From Clostridia bacterium (GTDB lineage Bacteria > Bacillota > Clostridia > Christensenellales > Borkfalkiaceae): DNA of 64,000 nt. Under the pieces are notes generated by a model. The model made no database searches and was not told the origin of the DNA. It saw nothing but the letters and a program-made list of their open reading frames with translations. The DNA lies in the NCBI GenBank assembly GCA_017445995.1, contig JAFSRT010000019.1:98066-162065 (forward strand), written 5' to 3'. The first letter of the stretch is position 1. Each line of letters begins with the position of its first letter. The position numbers were made by a program, and so were the translations under genes. Below, in pieces: positions 27,794 to 37,325 of the stretch.

Positions 27794-28684
27794 TTATTCC
27801 TTCATACCGGAGAAGGCTACCGAGTTGACTATTTCCCTTTGGAAAATAATAAACAAAATTATAACCGGCATCATAGCAAAAACGCTTGCCGCCATATTGA
27901 GTTGCGTTTTCGAGTAGGTCGAATACGGACTCATGAATTGCGATATAACTACGGGCAGAGTCTGTGCCGAACCGCAGAAGATTTGCGGCGCAAGATAGTC
28001 GTTCCATATTCCCATAAACCAAAGAATCATCTGTGCGAAAAGCGCGGGGAAAATCAGTTGCAGTATTATCGTGTTGAATATTACGAAATGATTAGCCCCT
28101 TCTACTCTTGCCGCTTCAACGAGTTCGTTAGGGATACCCGATAAAAATTGCCTTATAAAGAAAATCATCATTATATTCCCGAACAGTTTAGGGATTATCA
28201 ACGGCAAAAGGGTGTTGTACCAGCCGAACTTCGTGAACATAGTGTATTGCGGAATCATGATTACGGGGAACGGAATCATCAACACCGCGAGTAAAAGCAT
28301 AAATATCGCGTTTTTGAATTTAAAGTTTATTTTTGCGAAAGCGTACGCGGCGATAGCCGAGATATAACTTCCGACTATAAGGGAAGGAACTGCAACGATA
28401 ATCGAGTTGACAAGCCCGTCCATAAGCCCCGGATTAGTTATGTAAGTAAATATTTCCGAGTAGTTAGACCACTTTAACTGGTGGAAAAGATAAACCCCTT
28501 CGCCCGTTACGTCGAAGTTGGAAATTTTAAGGGAAGAACTTATCATCCAGATAAGCGGATAAATCATAACTACGCTTGCAAGGATAAGAACGGCGTGCGT
28601 TAAAACGTCTTTTAAAGTTTTTATCTGTTTTGCGTTGCCCGTTTTGTTTGCGTTTGCCGTTTTAGAAGAAACGTTTTCACTCAT
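27794..28684 (-). CDS. ABC transporter permease, MalG/AraQ type
   Basis: A 296-residue inner-membrane permease of carbohydrate uptake family CUT1 with six predicted membrane segments. The EAA loop reads ELVEAARVEGANHFVIF. It overlaps the preceding permease by four bases (ATGA). It presumably imports arabino-oligosaccharides, as judged by its position between the arabinofuranosidase and the solute-binding protein. No ATPase gene is present, so a shared MsmX-like ATPase elsewhere is expected. Confidence 0.93.
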   Translation of the reverse strand: MSENVSSKTANANKTGNAKQIKTLKDVLTHAVLILASVVMIYPLIWMISSSLKISNFDVTGEGVYLFHQLKWSNYSEIFTYITNPGLMDGLVNSIIVAVPSLIVGSYISAIAAYAFAKINFKFKNAIFMLLLAVLMIPFPVIMIPQYTMFTKFGWYNTLLPLIIPKLFGNIMMIFFIRQFLSGIPNELVEAARVEGANHFVIFNTIILQLIFPALFAQMILWFMGIWNDYLAPQIFCGSAQTLPVVISQFMSPYSTYSKTQLNMAASVFAMMPVIILFIIFQREIVNSVAFSGMKE

Positions 28685-29598
28685 CGTTTTTCCCTCCTTC
28701 CGTTATAGATAAACTGGATTGCGGTTATGGTGAATATGATTATCGCAAGAAACCACGAAATAACGCTTGCTTCGCCGAGATAATCGTCGCCGAACTTACC
28801 GAATATGTACCCTACCACCGTTTTCGTATCCAAACGGGAACTGCCGTATAACAACTGCGGTTCGACGTAACACTGCATACCGCCTATCACGCCCGTTACG
28901 ACGAGATAGAAAGTCGTAGGATACAAAAGCGGAACGGTGATTTTTATAAAGGTGTTGAACGCGCCCGAACCGTCCACTTCCGCCGCTTCGTAATAACTTT
29001 TCGATATACCTTGAAGCCCCGCGAGATATAAAAGGATACTCGACCCTAATCCCTTCCAAACGGTAAGGAAAATAATCGACCATTTCGCCGTCGCTTCTTC
29101 TACCAGCCACGCAGGGCCTTTTATGCCGAAGAAACCTAAAAGCGAGTTTAACACCCCGTCCGGTGCGAGTAATTTCTGCCACATTATACAAACGGCAACC
29201 AAACTGCTGACGACGGGCAGGTAAAACAGCACGCGGTAGATATACACGCCTTTCATTTCTCTGTTTAAAAGCATCGCAAACACTAACGACAGAACCAACC
29301 CTATAGGAATACCTATCATAATGAATACGGTATTATATAGGCTTTGCCAGAAGTATTTGCCGAAGGCAGACCCGAACACCTGTTTGAAGTTTTCAAAGTT
29401 GTTCCATTGTGCCTGAAATACGCTGTTGTCGTATTTACTCCAATCCAGAAACATTCCGATAAACGAAACGAAAAGCGGATACGCGATAAACAGCAATATT
29501 CCTATAACCGCGGGCAAAACGAAGAGATATCCGAAAAGGTTTTCTTCCCTTCTTAAACCCGAGTTCTTTATTTTATTCGATATTTTAACTGTTTCCAT
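28681..29598 (-). CDS. ABC transporter permease, MalF/AraP type
   Basis: A 305-residue CUT1 permease with six predicted membrane segments and the EAA loop SYYEAAEVDGSGAFNTF. It pairs with the 27794-28684 permease and the lipoprotein 29656-31266. Confidence 0.93.
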   Translation of the reverse strand: METVKISNKIKNSGLRREENLFGYLFVLPAVIGILLFIAYPLFVSFIGMFLDWSKYDNSVFQAQWNNFENFKQVFGSAFGKYFWQSLYNTVFIMIGIPIGLVLSLVFAMLLNREMKGVYIYRVLFYLPVVSSLVAVCIMWQKLLAPDGVLNSLLGFFGIKGPAWLVEEATAKWSIIFLTVWKGLGSSILLYLAGLQGISKSYYEAAEVDGSGAFNTFIKITVPLLYPTTFYLVVTGVIGGMQCYVEPQLLYGSSRLDTKTVVGYIFGKFGDDYLGEASVISWFLAIIIFTITAIQFIYNGRREKR

Positions 29599-29655
29599 AA
29601 TTAACCTATTCTTTAATTATGGCATTGTGGAAAACACCGCAATGCCATAACGATT

Positions 29656-31266
29656 TTATCTTTTAGAGTCTTTCTGTTCAGCCCTTATAGATTTTGTCAA
29701 CGCTTCCTGACAACTGTCGTTTATATATTCTACGTATTCTCTGACGGTCATTTCAGGTTCGGCGTTTTCGCCCGCCCAGATTTTTCCGATAGAACCGTAG
29801 AATATTTCCCACCACTCGTCGTTATACGTTCTCGCACTCGGATAAACTTTTCCGTTGCTTCCCAAAACGATGTCCGCATAAACCTGTTTGTTTGTCGGGC
29901 GAAGCGTGTCGTCCGCCAAATACGTGTTTAAGTCGGCGGTTTTATTCGGTAACTGAACTTTCTTAATTTTGGTAAGCCAGTTATAAGCGCCCTTCGCTAT
30001 TCCGTCCGTCAGGTCGGAATCGGAAGAGTATCTAATTCTTTCATTGCTTACTTCCCCGCTTGCGGAAAGCCATAAAGCGAGTCTCGTTGCAAGCGTAGGC
30101 GACTGCGTGAGTTTGTTTACCGCAAACCCGAGAGTTCCGCGGTAGGTATACCACTCGCTGTCGGCGTCCTTTTTAGGGGTAGGCATAACGTCGTAATCGA
30201 GAATACTCGAATCTATCGCGTCGTACGCGCCGATATCCCAGTTTCCTACCGAGAAGAAGGCAACCTGACCGTTTTTCCACTTATCGTAATGAGAACTCGA
30301 AAGCGAGTCTTCGTAAGGCTGACAAGCGTCGTACTTTAAGTGTAAGTCGACGAATTCCTGTAAACCCTGAACGAACTTTTCGTCTTTAATCGTCATGGTC
30401 GTTCCGTCTGCGCTGATATAGTCGCCGCCGGCAGTCCATATCCAAGAGTGCATAGCCCACTCGTCGAGAAGCCCCGTACCGTAATATTTCGTGCCCGTGC
30501 TTGCTTCCGTAAACTGGCAAGCCTGACAAGCGGAAACGAACTGTTGCCACGTGTAGCAAACCTGCGAAACCGTTTTACCGGACGCTTTTGCCGAAGCGTA
30601 ATCGTCGTAAACCCCGCCTTCCGAATCGGTATACTGCCACGGGAACAACAGGTTTTCAGGCCATCTGCCCATAAGAACCGCTTTATTTATAACGTTTTTA
30701 TTGTAGCCCATAGCGTAACCCGAAGCGTCTTTCGGGATAGCGTATATCGTGCCGTCTCCGAGAGTACAGGTTTCGCGGTTGTAGGTGTAATACTTGATAC
30801 TTTCCGATAAGATATCGTGATAATCTATATGCGGATAATCGTTGTTTACGGATACTTTGCCGTCTAAAATATCTATTTCGTATTGAAGATAGGTATCGAG
30901 TGGCAACGCGCCGTTTTTGTTTGCGAACTGACGTACGCTCGACGGGTCGCAATAGAAAACGTCCGGTGCGTTCTTTGCGGATATCGCGCTGTCTAACTGT
31001 TGCCAGTAAACGTCGGAATCGCTGGTAAAGGAAGCGGTTACGTTGGCGTCGTAAACCGCGTTGAATTCTTCGATAAGTATCTCGTAAGAAGCCCTTACGT
31101 CGCCTTCGCAGTTAAGGCTTATTTTTATACTTTTATTTTCGTCTTCCGAAGGGTCTTTCAAAACGATTTTGTTAGAACCCCCGCAACTGCAAGCAAACAA
31201 ACTTATGCTTGCGGTAACGAACATAACGAAAGTTAAGAATACGGAAAATAAAGTTCTTTTTTTCAT
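29656..31266 (-). CDS. ABC transporter sugar-binding lipoprotein
   Basis: A 536-residue solute-binding protein (family 1 fold) with lipobox SLFAC (Cys26). A typical segment (KNAPDVFYCDPSSVRQFA) and a late MTVREYVEYIND end are visible, and the aromatic-rich middle would suit an oligosaccharide ligand. Larger than average for the family. In context it binds arabino-oligosaccharides released by the GH43 enzymes and feeds the two permeases just downstream. Confidence 0.9.
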   Translation of the reverse strand: MKKRTLFSVFLTFVMFVTASISLFACSCGGSNKIVLKDPSEDENKSIKISLNCEGDVRASYEILIEEFNAVYDANVTASFTSDSDVYWQQLDSAISAKNAPDVFYCDPSSVRQFANKNGALPLDTYLQYEIDILDGKVSVNNDYPHIDYHDILSESIKYYTYNRETCTLGDGTIYAIPKDASGYAMGYNKNVINKAVLMGRWPENLLFPWQYTDSEGGVYDDYASAKASGKTVSQVCYTWQQFVSACQACQFTEASTGTKYYGTGLLDEWAMHSWIWTAGGDYISADGTTMTIKDEKFVQGLQEFVDLHLKYDACQPYEDSLSSSHYDKWKNGQVAFFSVGNWDIGAYDAIDSSILDYDVMPTPKKDADSEWYTYRGTLGFAVNKLTQSPTLATRLALWLSASGEVSNERIRYSSDSDLTDGIAKGAYNWLTKIKKVQLPNKTADLNTYLADDTLRPTNKQVYADIVLGSNGKVYPSARTYNDEWWEIFYGSIGKIWAGENAEPEMTVREYVEYINDSCQEALTKSIRAEQKDSKR

Positions 31267-31283
31267 TTTTACCTACCTCTCCG

Positions 31284-32786
31284 TTATTTGCTTACCCTTG
31301 CGTAAGTAGCAACGCCGTCCCACGTTGCCGTGGCAGGAATAGCAACTTCCGGTGCTTGCGCGTAAGGGTTGGAACTGTCGGAAGAATCGGTTATATAATA
31401 GTTCTGAACGCCTACCATAATCTGCGCGTAACTTAACGTTCTCGAAGAAACGAGATATCCGTCGTTCATAGCGTCCGCCTGCAATTCGTAGTTAGGAATA
31501 AAGAGTTCCATACACCAGCCCGAATCGCTATCGCCGTTATTGTTTATCGTTCCGCTGTAACTTACCGCGTAAAGTTCGTCGCACGCACCCGGCGTTCCCG
31601 CAGGGGAATCGTGCCAGCACATTCCGAACAAGTCGTATAACAGTTTAAATGAACGTATCTGTTGACCCGTTGCGTCCATAACGTGAATACGCATTTCGCA
31701 GCCGTCGTTTTTATAAACGCCGTCGCCTATCGTCGAAATCCACGCTTCGAGTTTGGTATCGCCCGTTACTTCAACGCCGACGTATAATCCGTTGTTTCCG
31801 AAAAACGCCCTTGCGTTTACCGTCGCGCTGCCCGAATCCGCGGTTACGGAAGTAGGACCTACTACCGTCGCGCTTGCCCATTGACTTTCGTTCATATTCC
31901 CGTCTATGGTAATTTCGCTTGCAACCGTAGGAACGGAAACGCCTTTATAGTCGCCTACGAGTTTTAATTTGTGATATTTAAGCGGCGAAGTATTCGCAAC
32001 GTCGTTCATATAACTCTTGCGGTTGTTTGATACGTCGTCGTAATTTATGATATCGGTATGACCGAACGCAACGCCTACGACACCCGAAGGGCCGTACTGG
32101 TTGGATTCAACCGTTCTTACGTCCACTTCCATACTTGCCCAACTCAAAAAGATTTCCGCGGTATATCCGTTGTCGTTCTTTACGCCGGGGTTAGTTCCAA
32201 CGGGGCTAACCGTTCCGTTGCACGTCGTAGCGACTGCAAAACCGTTCGTTTTATTACTCGTAACGCCCGTGCTAACGCCGTTAAGACTTCTTCCTAAAAG
32301 CACCCACGTCTGTTCTACGTCGCCTTTATATATTGCGTAATCGCCTCTCGGGGAAACCTGAACCTGACGGCTCGTCTTTCTCGGGTTTGCCCTGCTCGTG
32401 TTGTCCGCGTCGAGATAAAACTCTATACAGTCGGCAACGTAAACGTCTTCGTTGCTGCAATAAAGGTTTTTGTCGTCCACTTCGAAAAAGGCGTAAATAC
32501 CTTCTTTACTTGCCGCGAAATATGCTTTCGCTTCGGCACGGATACCGAAGGTAAACGCAGGAATCGCGTCGTATGCCGTTTCGTTTTTTATTCCGTCTAA
32601 CGTGATATTCACGTTCGCGTCGGTATCGAAATCTACGTAAGTATAGGTCTGTTGTTGGTTTCCGCCGCCTTCTGCTCCGCCCTTGTCTTCGTTAGAATTA
32701 TTCTCTTGCTTTTTTCCGCAAGCGCCGAACAATCCGATTGCTAAGATAAGCGAAAGAATAAGTGCGATAATTTTAAATTTTTTCAT
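31284..32786 (-). CDS. Lipoprotein with two CBM9/DOMON-like domains
   Basis: A 500-residue lipoprotein (lipobox LFGAC, Cys23) with an Asn/Glu/Gly linker and then two tandem beta-sandwich units. The first (about 50-275) has ITLDGI..., AYFAASKEGIYAFFEVDD and CIEFYLDAD; the second (about 285-500) has ITIDGNMNESQWASA, ARAFFGNNGLYVGVEV and DGCEMRIHV. These are hallmarks of carbohydrate-binding module family 9 / DOMON-like sugar-binding domains. Probably holds arabinan or its fragments at the surface for the enzymes of the same operon. No catalytic residues are recognised. Confidence 0.82.
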   Translation of the reverse strand: MKKFKIIALILSLILAIGLFGACGKKQENNSNEDKGGAEGGGNQQQTYTYVDFDTDANVNITLDGIKNETAYDAIPAFTFGIRAEAKAYFAASKEGIYAFFEVDDKNLYCSNEDVYVADCIEFYLDADNTSRANPRKTSRQVQVSPRGDYAIYKGDVEQTWVLLGRSLNGVSTGVTSNKTNGFAVATTCNGTVSPVGTNPGVKNDNGYTAEIFLSWASMEVDVRTVESNQYGPSGVVGVAFGHTDIINYDDVSNNRKSYMNDVANTSPLKYHKLKLVGDYKGVSVPTVASEITIDGNMNESQWASATVVGPTSVTADSGSATVNARAFFGNNGLYVGVEVTGDTKLEAWISTIGDGVYKNDGCEMRIHVMDATGQQIRSFKLLYDLFGMCWHDSPAGTPGACDELYAVSYSGTINNNGDSDSGWCMELFIPNYELQADAMNDGYLVSSRTLSYAQIMVGVQNYYITDSSDSSNPYAQAPEVAIPATATWDGVATYARVSK

Positions 32787-32852
32787 ATCTTCTCCTTTTT
32801 ATTATCCGTTGCGGGGTCATCCCCCGCAACGGTTATTTCTGTTATCAGTTCC

Positions 32853-35800
32853 TTACGAAGGAATCGTTTCGGAAGGTGTGGTGTTGGCACTGAAACTGTA
32901 TCCGCCGAGTAACAGGTGAGTTTGCGTCCATACGTGGAAGCCCGTAAATTCGGTATCCCACCAGCCCCAAGCCGAAGCAATCGACTTAACGTAAGGCGTG
33001 TAAGTAAGCCCGCCGTCTTCGGACACGTAAACCACCATAGTCGCCGTACTTCCGCTTAAATACCTTATGTATTTAACGTGGATACCTTTCGAGAAATCAA
33101 GTTCTCTTCCCGCATCGTCCGAACCTGCCGAACGGGTCGTTCCGTCGGCGTTATAATACGTTCTCGTTCCGTTTGCCGTTGCGAACCAAATCGTACCCGT
33201 ATTTCCGCCCGATTTTCTGTAAATCTTCATAATATCGTCCGTACCGCTCATACCCGACGAATATCTCGTAAAGAATATGGTTTTATTCGCCGAATCGTTT
33301 TGCGTTAAGAACTGGAAGTATAAACGTAATTCATAGTTGCCCGTTCCGCCGATACTCGTTTTTTGAAGTGCCTGCATATCGGTTGCGCTGCCGCTATTAC
33401 CGCTTTCGGAGCGGTTGTTAGAGTTTACGGTGATAGTTACGGTATCGGTATCTATTACGTCGTCGTTATATTTAAGCGTTGCGGTTATAGTGTAAGTATT
33501 AGCCGCCGTCGCATAGAAGTATTCTCCCGTGCCGTTATTTCCGAGTATTCCGCCCGTCGCAGAATATTCAACGGTGTAATTGTTTGAATCAACGCCGTCT
33601 ATCGTGAAGGTTACCGACGAAGAAATATACGTTGCGTCGCCGATATTAAGCGTAGTCGAATTTGCCGAAACGCTTATCTCGCCCGCGATAACGGGTTCTG
33701 CGCTGCCCACAGAAATAACTACCTGTTTAATTAATTCTATTTCCGAAGCCGTGTGCGTTATCGTTGCGGTTACCGTGTAAGTGCCTTCCACAGTTGCGGT
33801 GAACACCCCGTTCGATACCGAAGCGCCTTCGTTCGGGCTGATAACGTATTCAACGGTATAGCCGTTTGCTATCGCATCTCCGTGATAGTTTACCGAGAGA
33901 GTCAACGTAACGTCATCGCCAACTTCTACACTGTTACTGCTTGCCGTAAACGTTGCCGTAAGCGCCGTGTTAAAGGTTATCGTTTTAGTGGTAGTTGCGG
34001 TAAAGCCGTTGTACGTTGCCGTTGCGCTTACCGTTATATCGCCCGTATCGTTTGCGGAAAGTATTCCGTTTTCGATAGAACCGTTGCCCGATATTACCGA
34101 GTAAACTACGTCAACGCCGTCGAGTTCGTCGCCCGCAAAGGTTACTACGGAAGCAAGTTCAACCGTTTCGTCAACGTAAGCCGAACCGTCGGTGTCGGTC
34201 ATATCAATTACCATAGAAGCGTCTTCGTAAACCGTGAAATCCGCTACCATTACAGGCGTCTGTGAATATAAGCAAAGACCCGTAAAGTCTAATGCGTAAT
34301 TGCCCGTTGCGTTAGCACTTGCCCAAAGCGTCCACGTCGATTTATCTTCGGATACGTAAACTTTGAACTTATGCGTTGCGTTTTCGGTAGTGCTTACTAT
34401 TCTCAACCACGCACCGTCGCCGAAGTTTTTAGTTCCGCTCTGTGCTGCGCCCGCAATCGTAAGAGAAGCGTTAGTCGTTCCGCTTGCCCTTACCAACGTG
34501 ATGCCGTCTCCCATACAGGTGCTCGAAGCCCACATTGTGAAGAATATCGTCTTATCGGAAGATACCGTACCTATATATTCGATATATAATTCGATTGCGT
34601 AAGTATCGTCTACCGAATATCCGCCGTTAAAGAACAGCGCGTTGTCAACGGCGTTGTTTCTCGCGCCGTAATAATATCCGTCTTTGCCGATAATTACGTT
34701 AGAGTCTATCGTTCCGTTAGAATCTCTGTAATCGGCGTTGAAATCGCACGAGTAGATGCTCGCGTACGCGGTCGAACCGCTTACCGTTATCGTAGTCGTT
34801 TCTTCGTAATCAACGTCGTCGATAGTTACCGTCGCGGTGATTTCGTATTCGCCGGCACTCGTCGCATAGAAATAATATTTTCCATCGTAAGTCGCGACCG
34901 TTCCGCCGTCCGCAGTAAATACTACGTCGTATTCGTCGGTAGCAACTCCGTCAACCGAAACGTCTGCGTAAAGGAATACGCCTACGTTCGTTCTTGCAAC
35001 CGAAGTCGTGTCGCTTAAATCTATTTCAACGTCGACAGCGTTGGCAACGGTAATATTCTTTTCTGCGTAGCACTCTAACCCGCCGTAAGATACCGTGGCA
35101 CGAACGGTGTAGACACCGTTTGCGGTTGCGCTGAACACGCCCGCGTTCGTTATCGTTGCGTTTTCGGAATTATCAGAAACTACCGAGTAAGAAACGGTGT
35201 ATCCCGTAGCCACGTCTTCGTCGTTATATACTACCGAGAGAACGGCAGTCGTTTCTTCTTCCGTTTCTACTATGGTATCGGTAAAGTTAAGCGTTGCCGA
35301 AAGTTCGTTATCGAGAACGGTAACGGTTGCGGTCGCCGTTTCGGTTTTTTCCGCATAGGTTACGCTTATTCTTACCGTGTATTCGCCCGCAACGTCGGAA
35401 GTGAACACTCCGTTTTCGATTGAAGCGTCTTCTTCGTTGTCAGACGTTATTTCGTATTCTATTTCATAGCCGTCCGCTATTACGTCTCCGTCGAAGGTTA
35501 CCGAAGGGGTAAGCGTACTATTCTCTCCTACCCTTATTTCGTCAGGCGACGCGGTAAGCGAAACTTCCAAAACTTCAAATTCAGGTAAAGTCGTGTTCTT
35601 CGTTTCCGTCGGGGTAGTCGTAGCGGTAAAGCCCGAAACGAATACCGGTGCGGACGCCGTGAGTTTTATCGTCTGGAACATAGAGTTATAAACGTAAATA
35701 TACGAACTCGTGAACGAATCGGTCGAGCCATAAAACGCGGAAGCGTAAATCTTATACGTTTCGCCGTCCTGCGAAGTGTAAAGAGAAATTACCGCTTGGT

Positions 35801-37031
35801 TATCAGACGTGCCGTATTTAATAAGTTTAATATAAACGCCCTTCGAAAAATCGAGTTTCGCACCCCTTTCGGCGTATCTTCCGCCGTTTTCCATACCCGA
35901 AGTATGTAAAAGACTTATCGTTCCGTAATTATAATCTTCCCCGTCGCGGTTAATCGTCATAATATCGAGTGCCGTGCCGTTAACTATATAAGAAAGTGTG
36001 TACGGTGTAGCGGTATCGTCGTCCGTTAAGAACTTAACGAACAAATCGGTTTCGTAATTGCCGTCGGAGTAAATCCAAGCGCCGTTACCTAACGCGTTTT
36101 GTGCCGCCGTTGCCGAAACGCTTATCGTTTTTTGCGCACTGATATTTTTAAGTTCGCCGTCCTTTTTGATTTTCGCGGTGGAAGTAACCGTATAAGAGTC
36201 TGGGACAGCAGAATAGAAATATTGCTTTCCGTCCGCGTCCGTAACGATATTTCCGTTTTCCTCCGAAGTATAGGTATAGGAAATAACGTTATCGCCTAAC
36301 GCGTTCCCGTCCTTCGTGTAAGACGTTTTAAGTTCAACCGCAACGTTGGTTTTGGTCGAATCCGCCGTAGCACTAATATTGCCTGCGATTGTCGCGTTAG
36401 AGAAAGCCATGTCCGTTAAGAAAAGATACATATCTTCCGTTTTAACGAATTTATCGTCTGCAAGCGCGATTTCTGAAACGTTGGCTATACTACGCGAAAC
36501 GCTTGCTTTCCCTCCGTTATTGAAGGACGCGTACTGAATATACGTCGTCGTTGTGCCGGCATCCGTTTTATCCGCCTTAACGTAAGAAACCGCCGTCAAT
36601 TCCTTAGTGTACGCCGTCGAAGGAATATTAGTAAGAACACCCTTAAAGACAACCTTACCGTCTTCAACAAACTTCTTCGTAAAGGATATTTTAAGCGTAT
36701 TTGCCGTATCGACGGTGAGTTCATTATCGCCTAAAATGCGAGTCGGAATAAGCAACGTCGCTATTTCAACGTTATCGTATTCTTCTATAAGATTATCGTA
36801 TTCCGTTATCGGCATTTCACTCTGAAAGCGAATTCCCGCAGGCTCAACGAATCTTACCGACGCGCCGTTAATCATTTTAAAATCACTTACTATGGCGTTA
36901 TCTGTTCCCGTTACGTCGGTATAGTCGTAAGCCATCGTAGTTCTCGGACGTATGACGGAAACTATTCCGCAAACGAAACACGTTGCGGCGGCAACCGCCA
37001 AACATAACATCATTTTCCAAGTTTTAACCAT
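32853..37031 (-). CDS. Large Ig-like / lectin-like surface protein
   Basis: A 1392-residue secreted protein. A signal peptide (about 1-34) is followed by an NGA-type domain (about 50-240, pattern MINGASVRFVEPAGIRF ... SRSIANV) shared with the 54545-56362 product. Then come bacterial Ig-like repeats (patterns GEYTVRISVTY, GVYTVRATVSY, GTYTVTATI) alternating with three copies of a lectin-like module (about 310-470, 770-930, 1230-1390) marked by TIFF, YVSEDG and a final Q-T before a beta strand. The same module occurs once in each of the two lipoproteins upstream. No sortase signal or C-terminal membrane segment is seen. Probably binds plant cell-wall glycan; that role is inferred from the operon. 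Confidence 0.85.
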   Translation of the reverse strand: MVKTWKMMLCLAVAAATCFVCGIVSVIRPRTTMAYDYTDVTGTDNAIVSDFKMINGASVRFVEPAGIRFQSEMPITEYDNLIEEYDNVEIATLLIPTRILGDNELTVDTANTLKISFTKKFVEDGKVVFKGVLTNIPSTAYTKELTAVSYVKADKTDAGTTTTYIQYASFNNGGKASVSRSIANVSEIALADDKFVKTEDMYLFLTDMAFSNATIAGNISATADSTKTNVAVELKTSYTKDGNALGDNVISYTYTSEENGNIVTDADGKQYFYSAVPDSYTVTSTAKIKKDGELKNISAQKTISVSATAAQNALGNGAWIYSDGNYETDLFVKFLTDDDTATPYTLSYIVNGTALDIMTINRDGEDYNYGTISLLHTSGMENGGRYAERGAKLDFSKGVYIKLIKYGTSDNQAVISLYTSQDGETYKIYASAFYGSTDSFTSSYIYVYNSMFQTIKLTASAPVFVSGFTATTTPTETKNTTLPEFEVLEVSLTASPDEIRVGENSTLTPSVTFDGDVIADGYEIEYEITSDNEEDASIENGVFTSDVAGEYTVRISVTYAEKTETATATVTVLDNELSATLNFTDTIVETEEETTAVLSVVYNDEDVATGYTVSYSVVSDNSENATITNAGVFSATANGVYTVRATVSYGGLECYAEKNITVANAVDVEIDLSDTTSVARTNVGVFLYADVSVDGVATDEYDVVFTADGGTVATYDGKYYFYATSAGEYEITATVTIDDVDYEETTTITVSGSTAYASIYSCDFNADYRDSNGTIDSNVIIGKDGYYYGARNNAVDNALFFNGGYSVDDTYAIELYIEYIGTVSSDKTIFFTMWASSTCMGDGITLVRASGTTNASLTIAGAAQSGTKNFGDGAWLRIVSTTENATHKFKVYVSEDKSTWTLWASANATGNYALDFTGLCLYSQTPVMVADFTVYEDASMVIDMTDTDGSAYVDETVELASVVTFAGDELDGVDVVYSVISGNGSIENGILSANDTGDITVSATATYNGFTATTTKTITFNTALTATFTASSNSVEVGDDVTLTLSVNYHGDAIANGYTVEYVISPNEGASVSNGVFTATVEGTYTVTATITHTASEIELIKQVVISVGSAEPVIAGEISVSANSTTLNIGDATYISSSVTFTIDGVDSNNYTVEYSATGGILGNNGTGEYFYATAANTYTITATLKYNDDVIDTDTVTITVNSNNRSESGNSGSATDMQALQKTSIGGTGNYELRLYFQFLTQNDSANKTIFFTRYSSGMSGTDDIMKIYRKSGGNTGTIWFATANGTRTYYNADGTTRSAGSDDAGRELDFSKGIHVKYIRYLSGSTATMVVYVSEDGGLTYTPYVKSIASAWGWWDTEFTGFHVWTQTHLLLGGYSFSANTTPSETIPS

Positions 37032-37057
37032 TTAACTATCTCCTACTTATCATTTTT

Positions 37058-37210
37058 TTAAAAGACGATATCGTCCCAAATCCAAGGTTCGGTAACGTCC
37101 CCGTCGAAATCCGATAGGTCGCCGCTCGAAAGCAAAACGTCGTCGGATTTCTGCCCGTTATTTAGCCATTGAATGTTAATTTCAATCGTTTCATACTTTT
37201 TCTTTTCCAT
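37058..37210 (-). CDS. 50-residue acidic W/D-rich peptide (DVLLxS family)
   Basis: A small gene with a strong ribosome binding site (AGGAG, 6 nt before ATG), ending 26 bp before the 1392-residue surface protein and clearly in the same transcript. The peptide begins MEKKKYETIEI, has a central DDVLLSSGDLSDF segment and ends with Trp and Asp residues (WIWDDIVF). No signal peptide or membrane segment. A second peptide at 54383-54526 shares the K-Y start, the DVLL-[AS]-S core and the W..D end, and it too adjoins a gene with an NGA-type domain. Short peptides with a KYExP-like start and a DVI/DVL-x-S core are frequent unannotated genes in gut Bacillota and Bacteroidota as far as I know. Function unknown. 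Confidence 0.7.
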   Translation of the reverse strand: MEKKKYETIEINIQWLNNGQKSDDVLLSSGDLSDFDGDVTEPWIWDDIVF

Positions 37211-37325
37211 TTTTTCTCCTTCTCGCCTTTTTATTTAAGGCTTTATATGCTTATAGGCGAAACGTATCCGTTTTTAAATCTTAAAACAAATTTCCGTTTC
37301 GCCGTAAAACTATTCTTTTTTTTCC

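Noticed and set aside
33753..34265. 170-codon open frame antisense to the large Ig-like protein
   Set aside because: Arg/Tyr/Val-rich shadow inside a long valid gene; no ribosome binding site.
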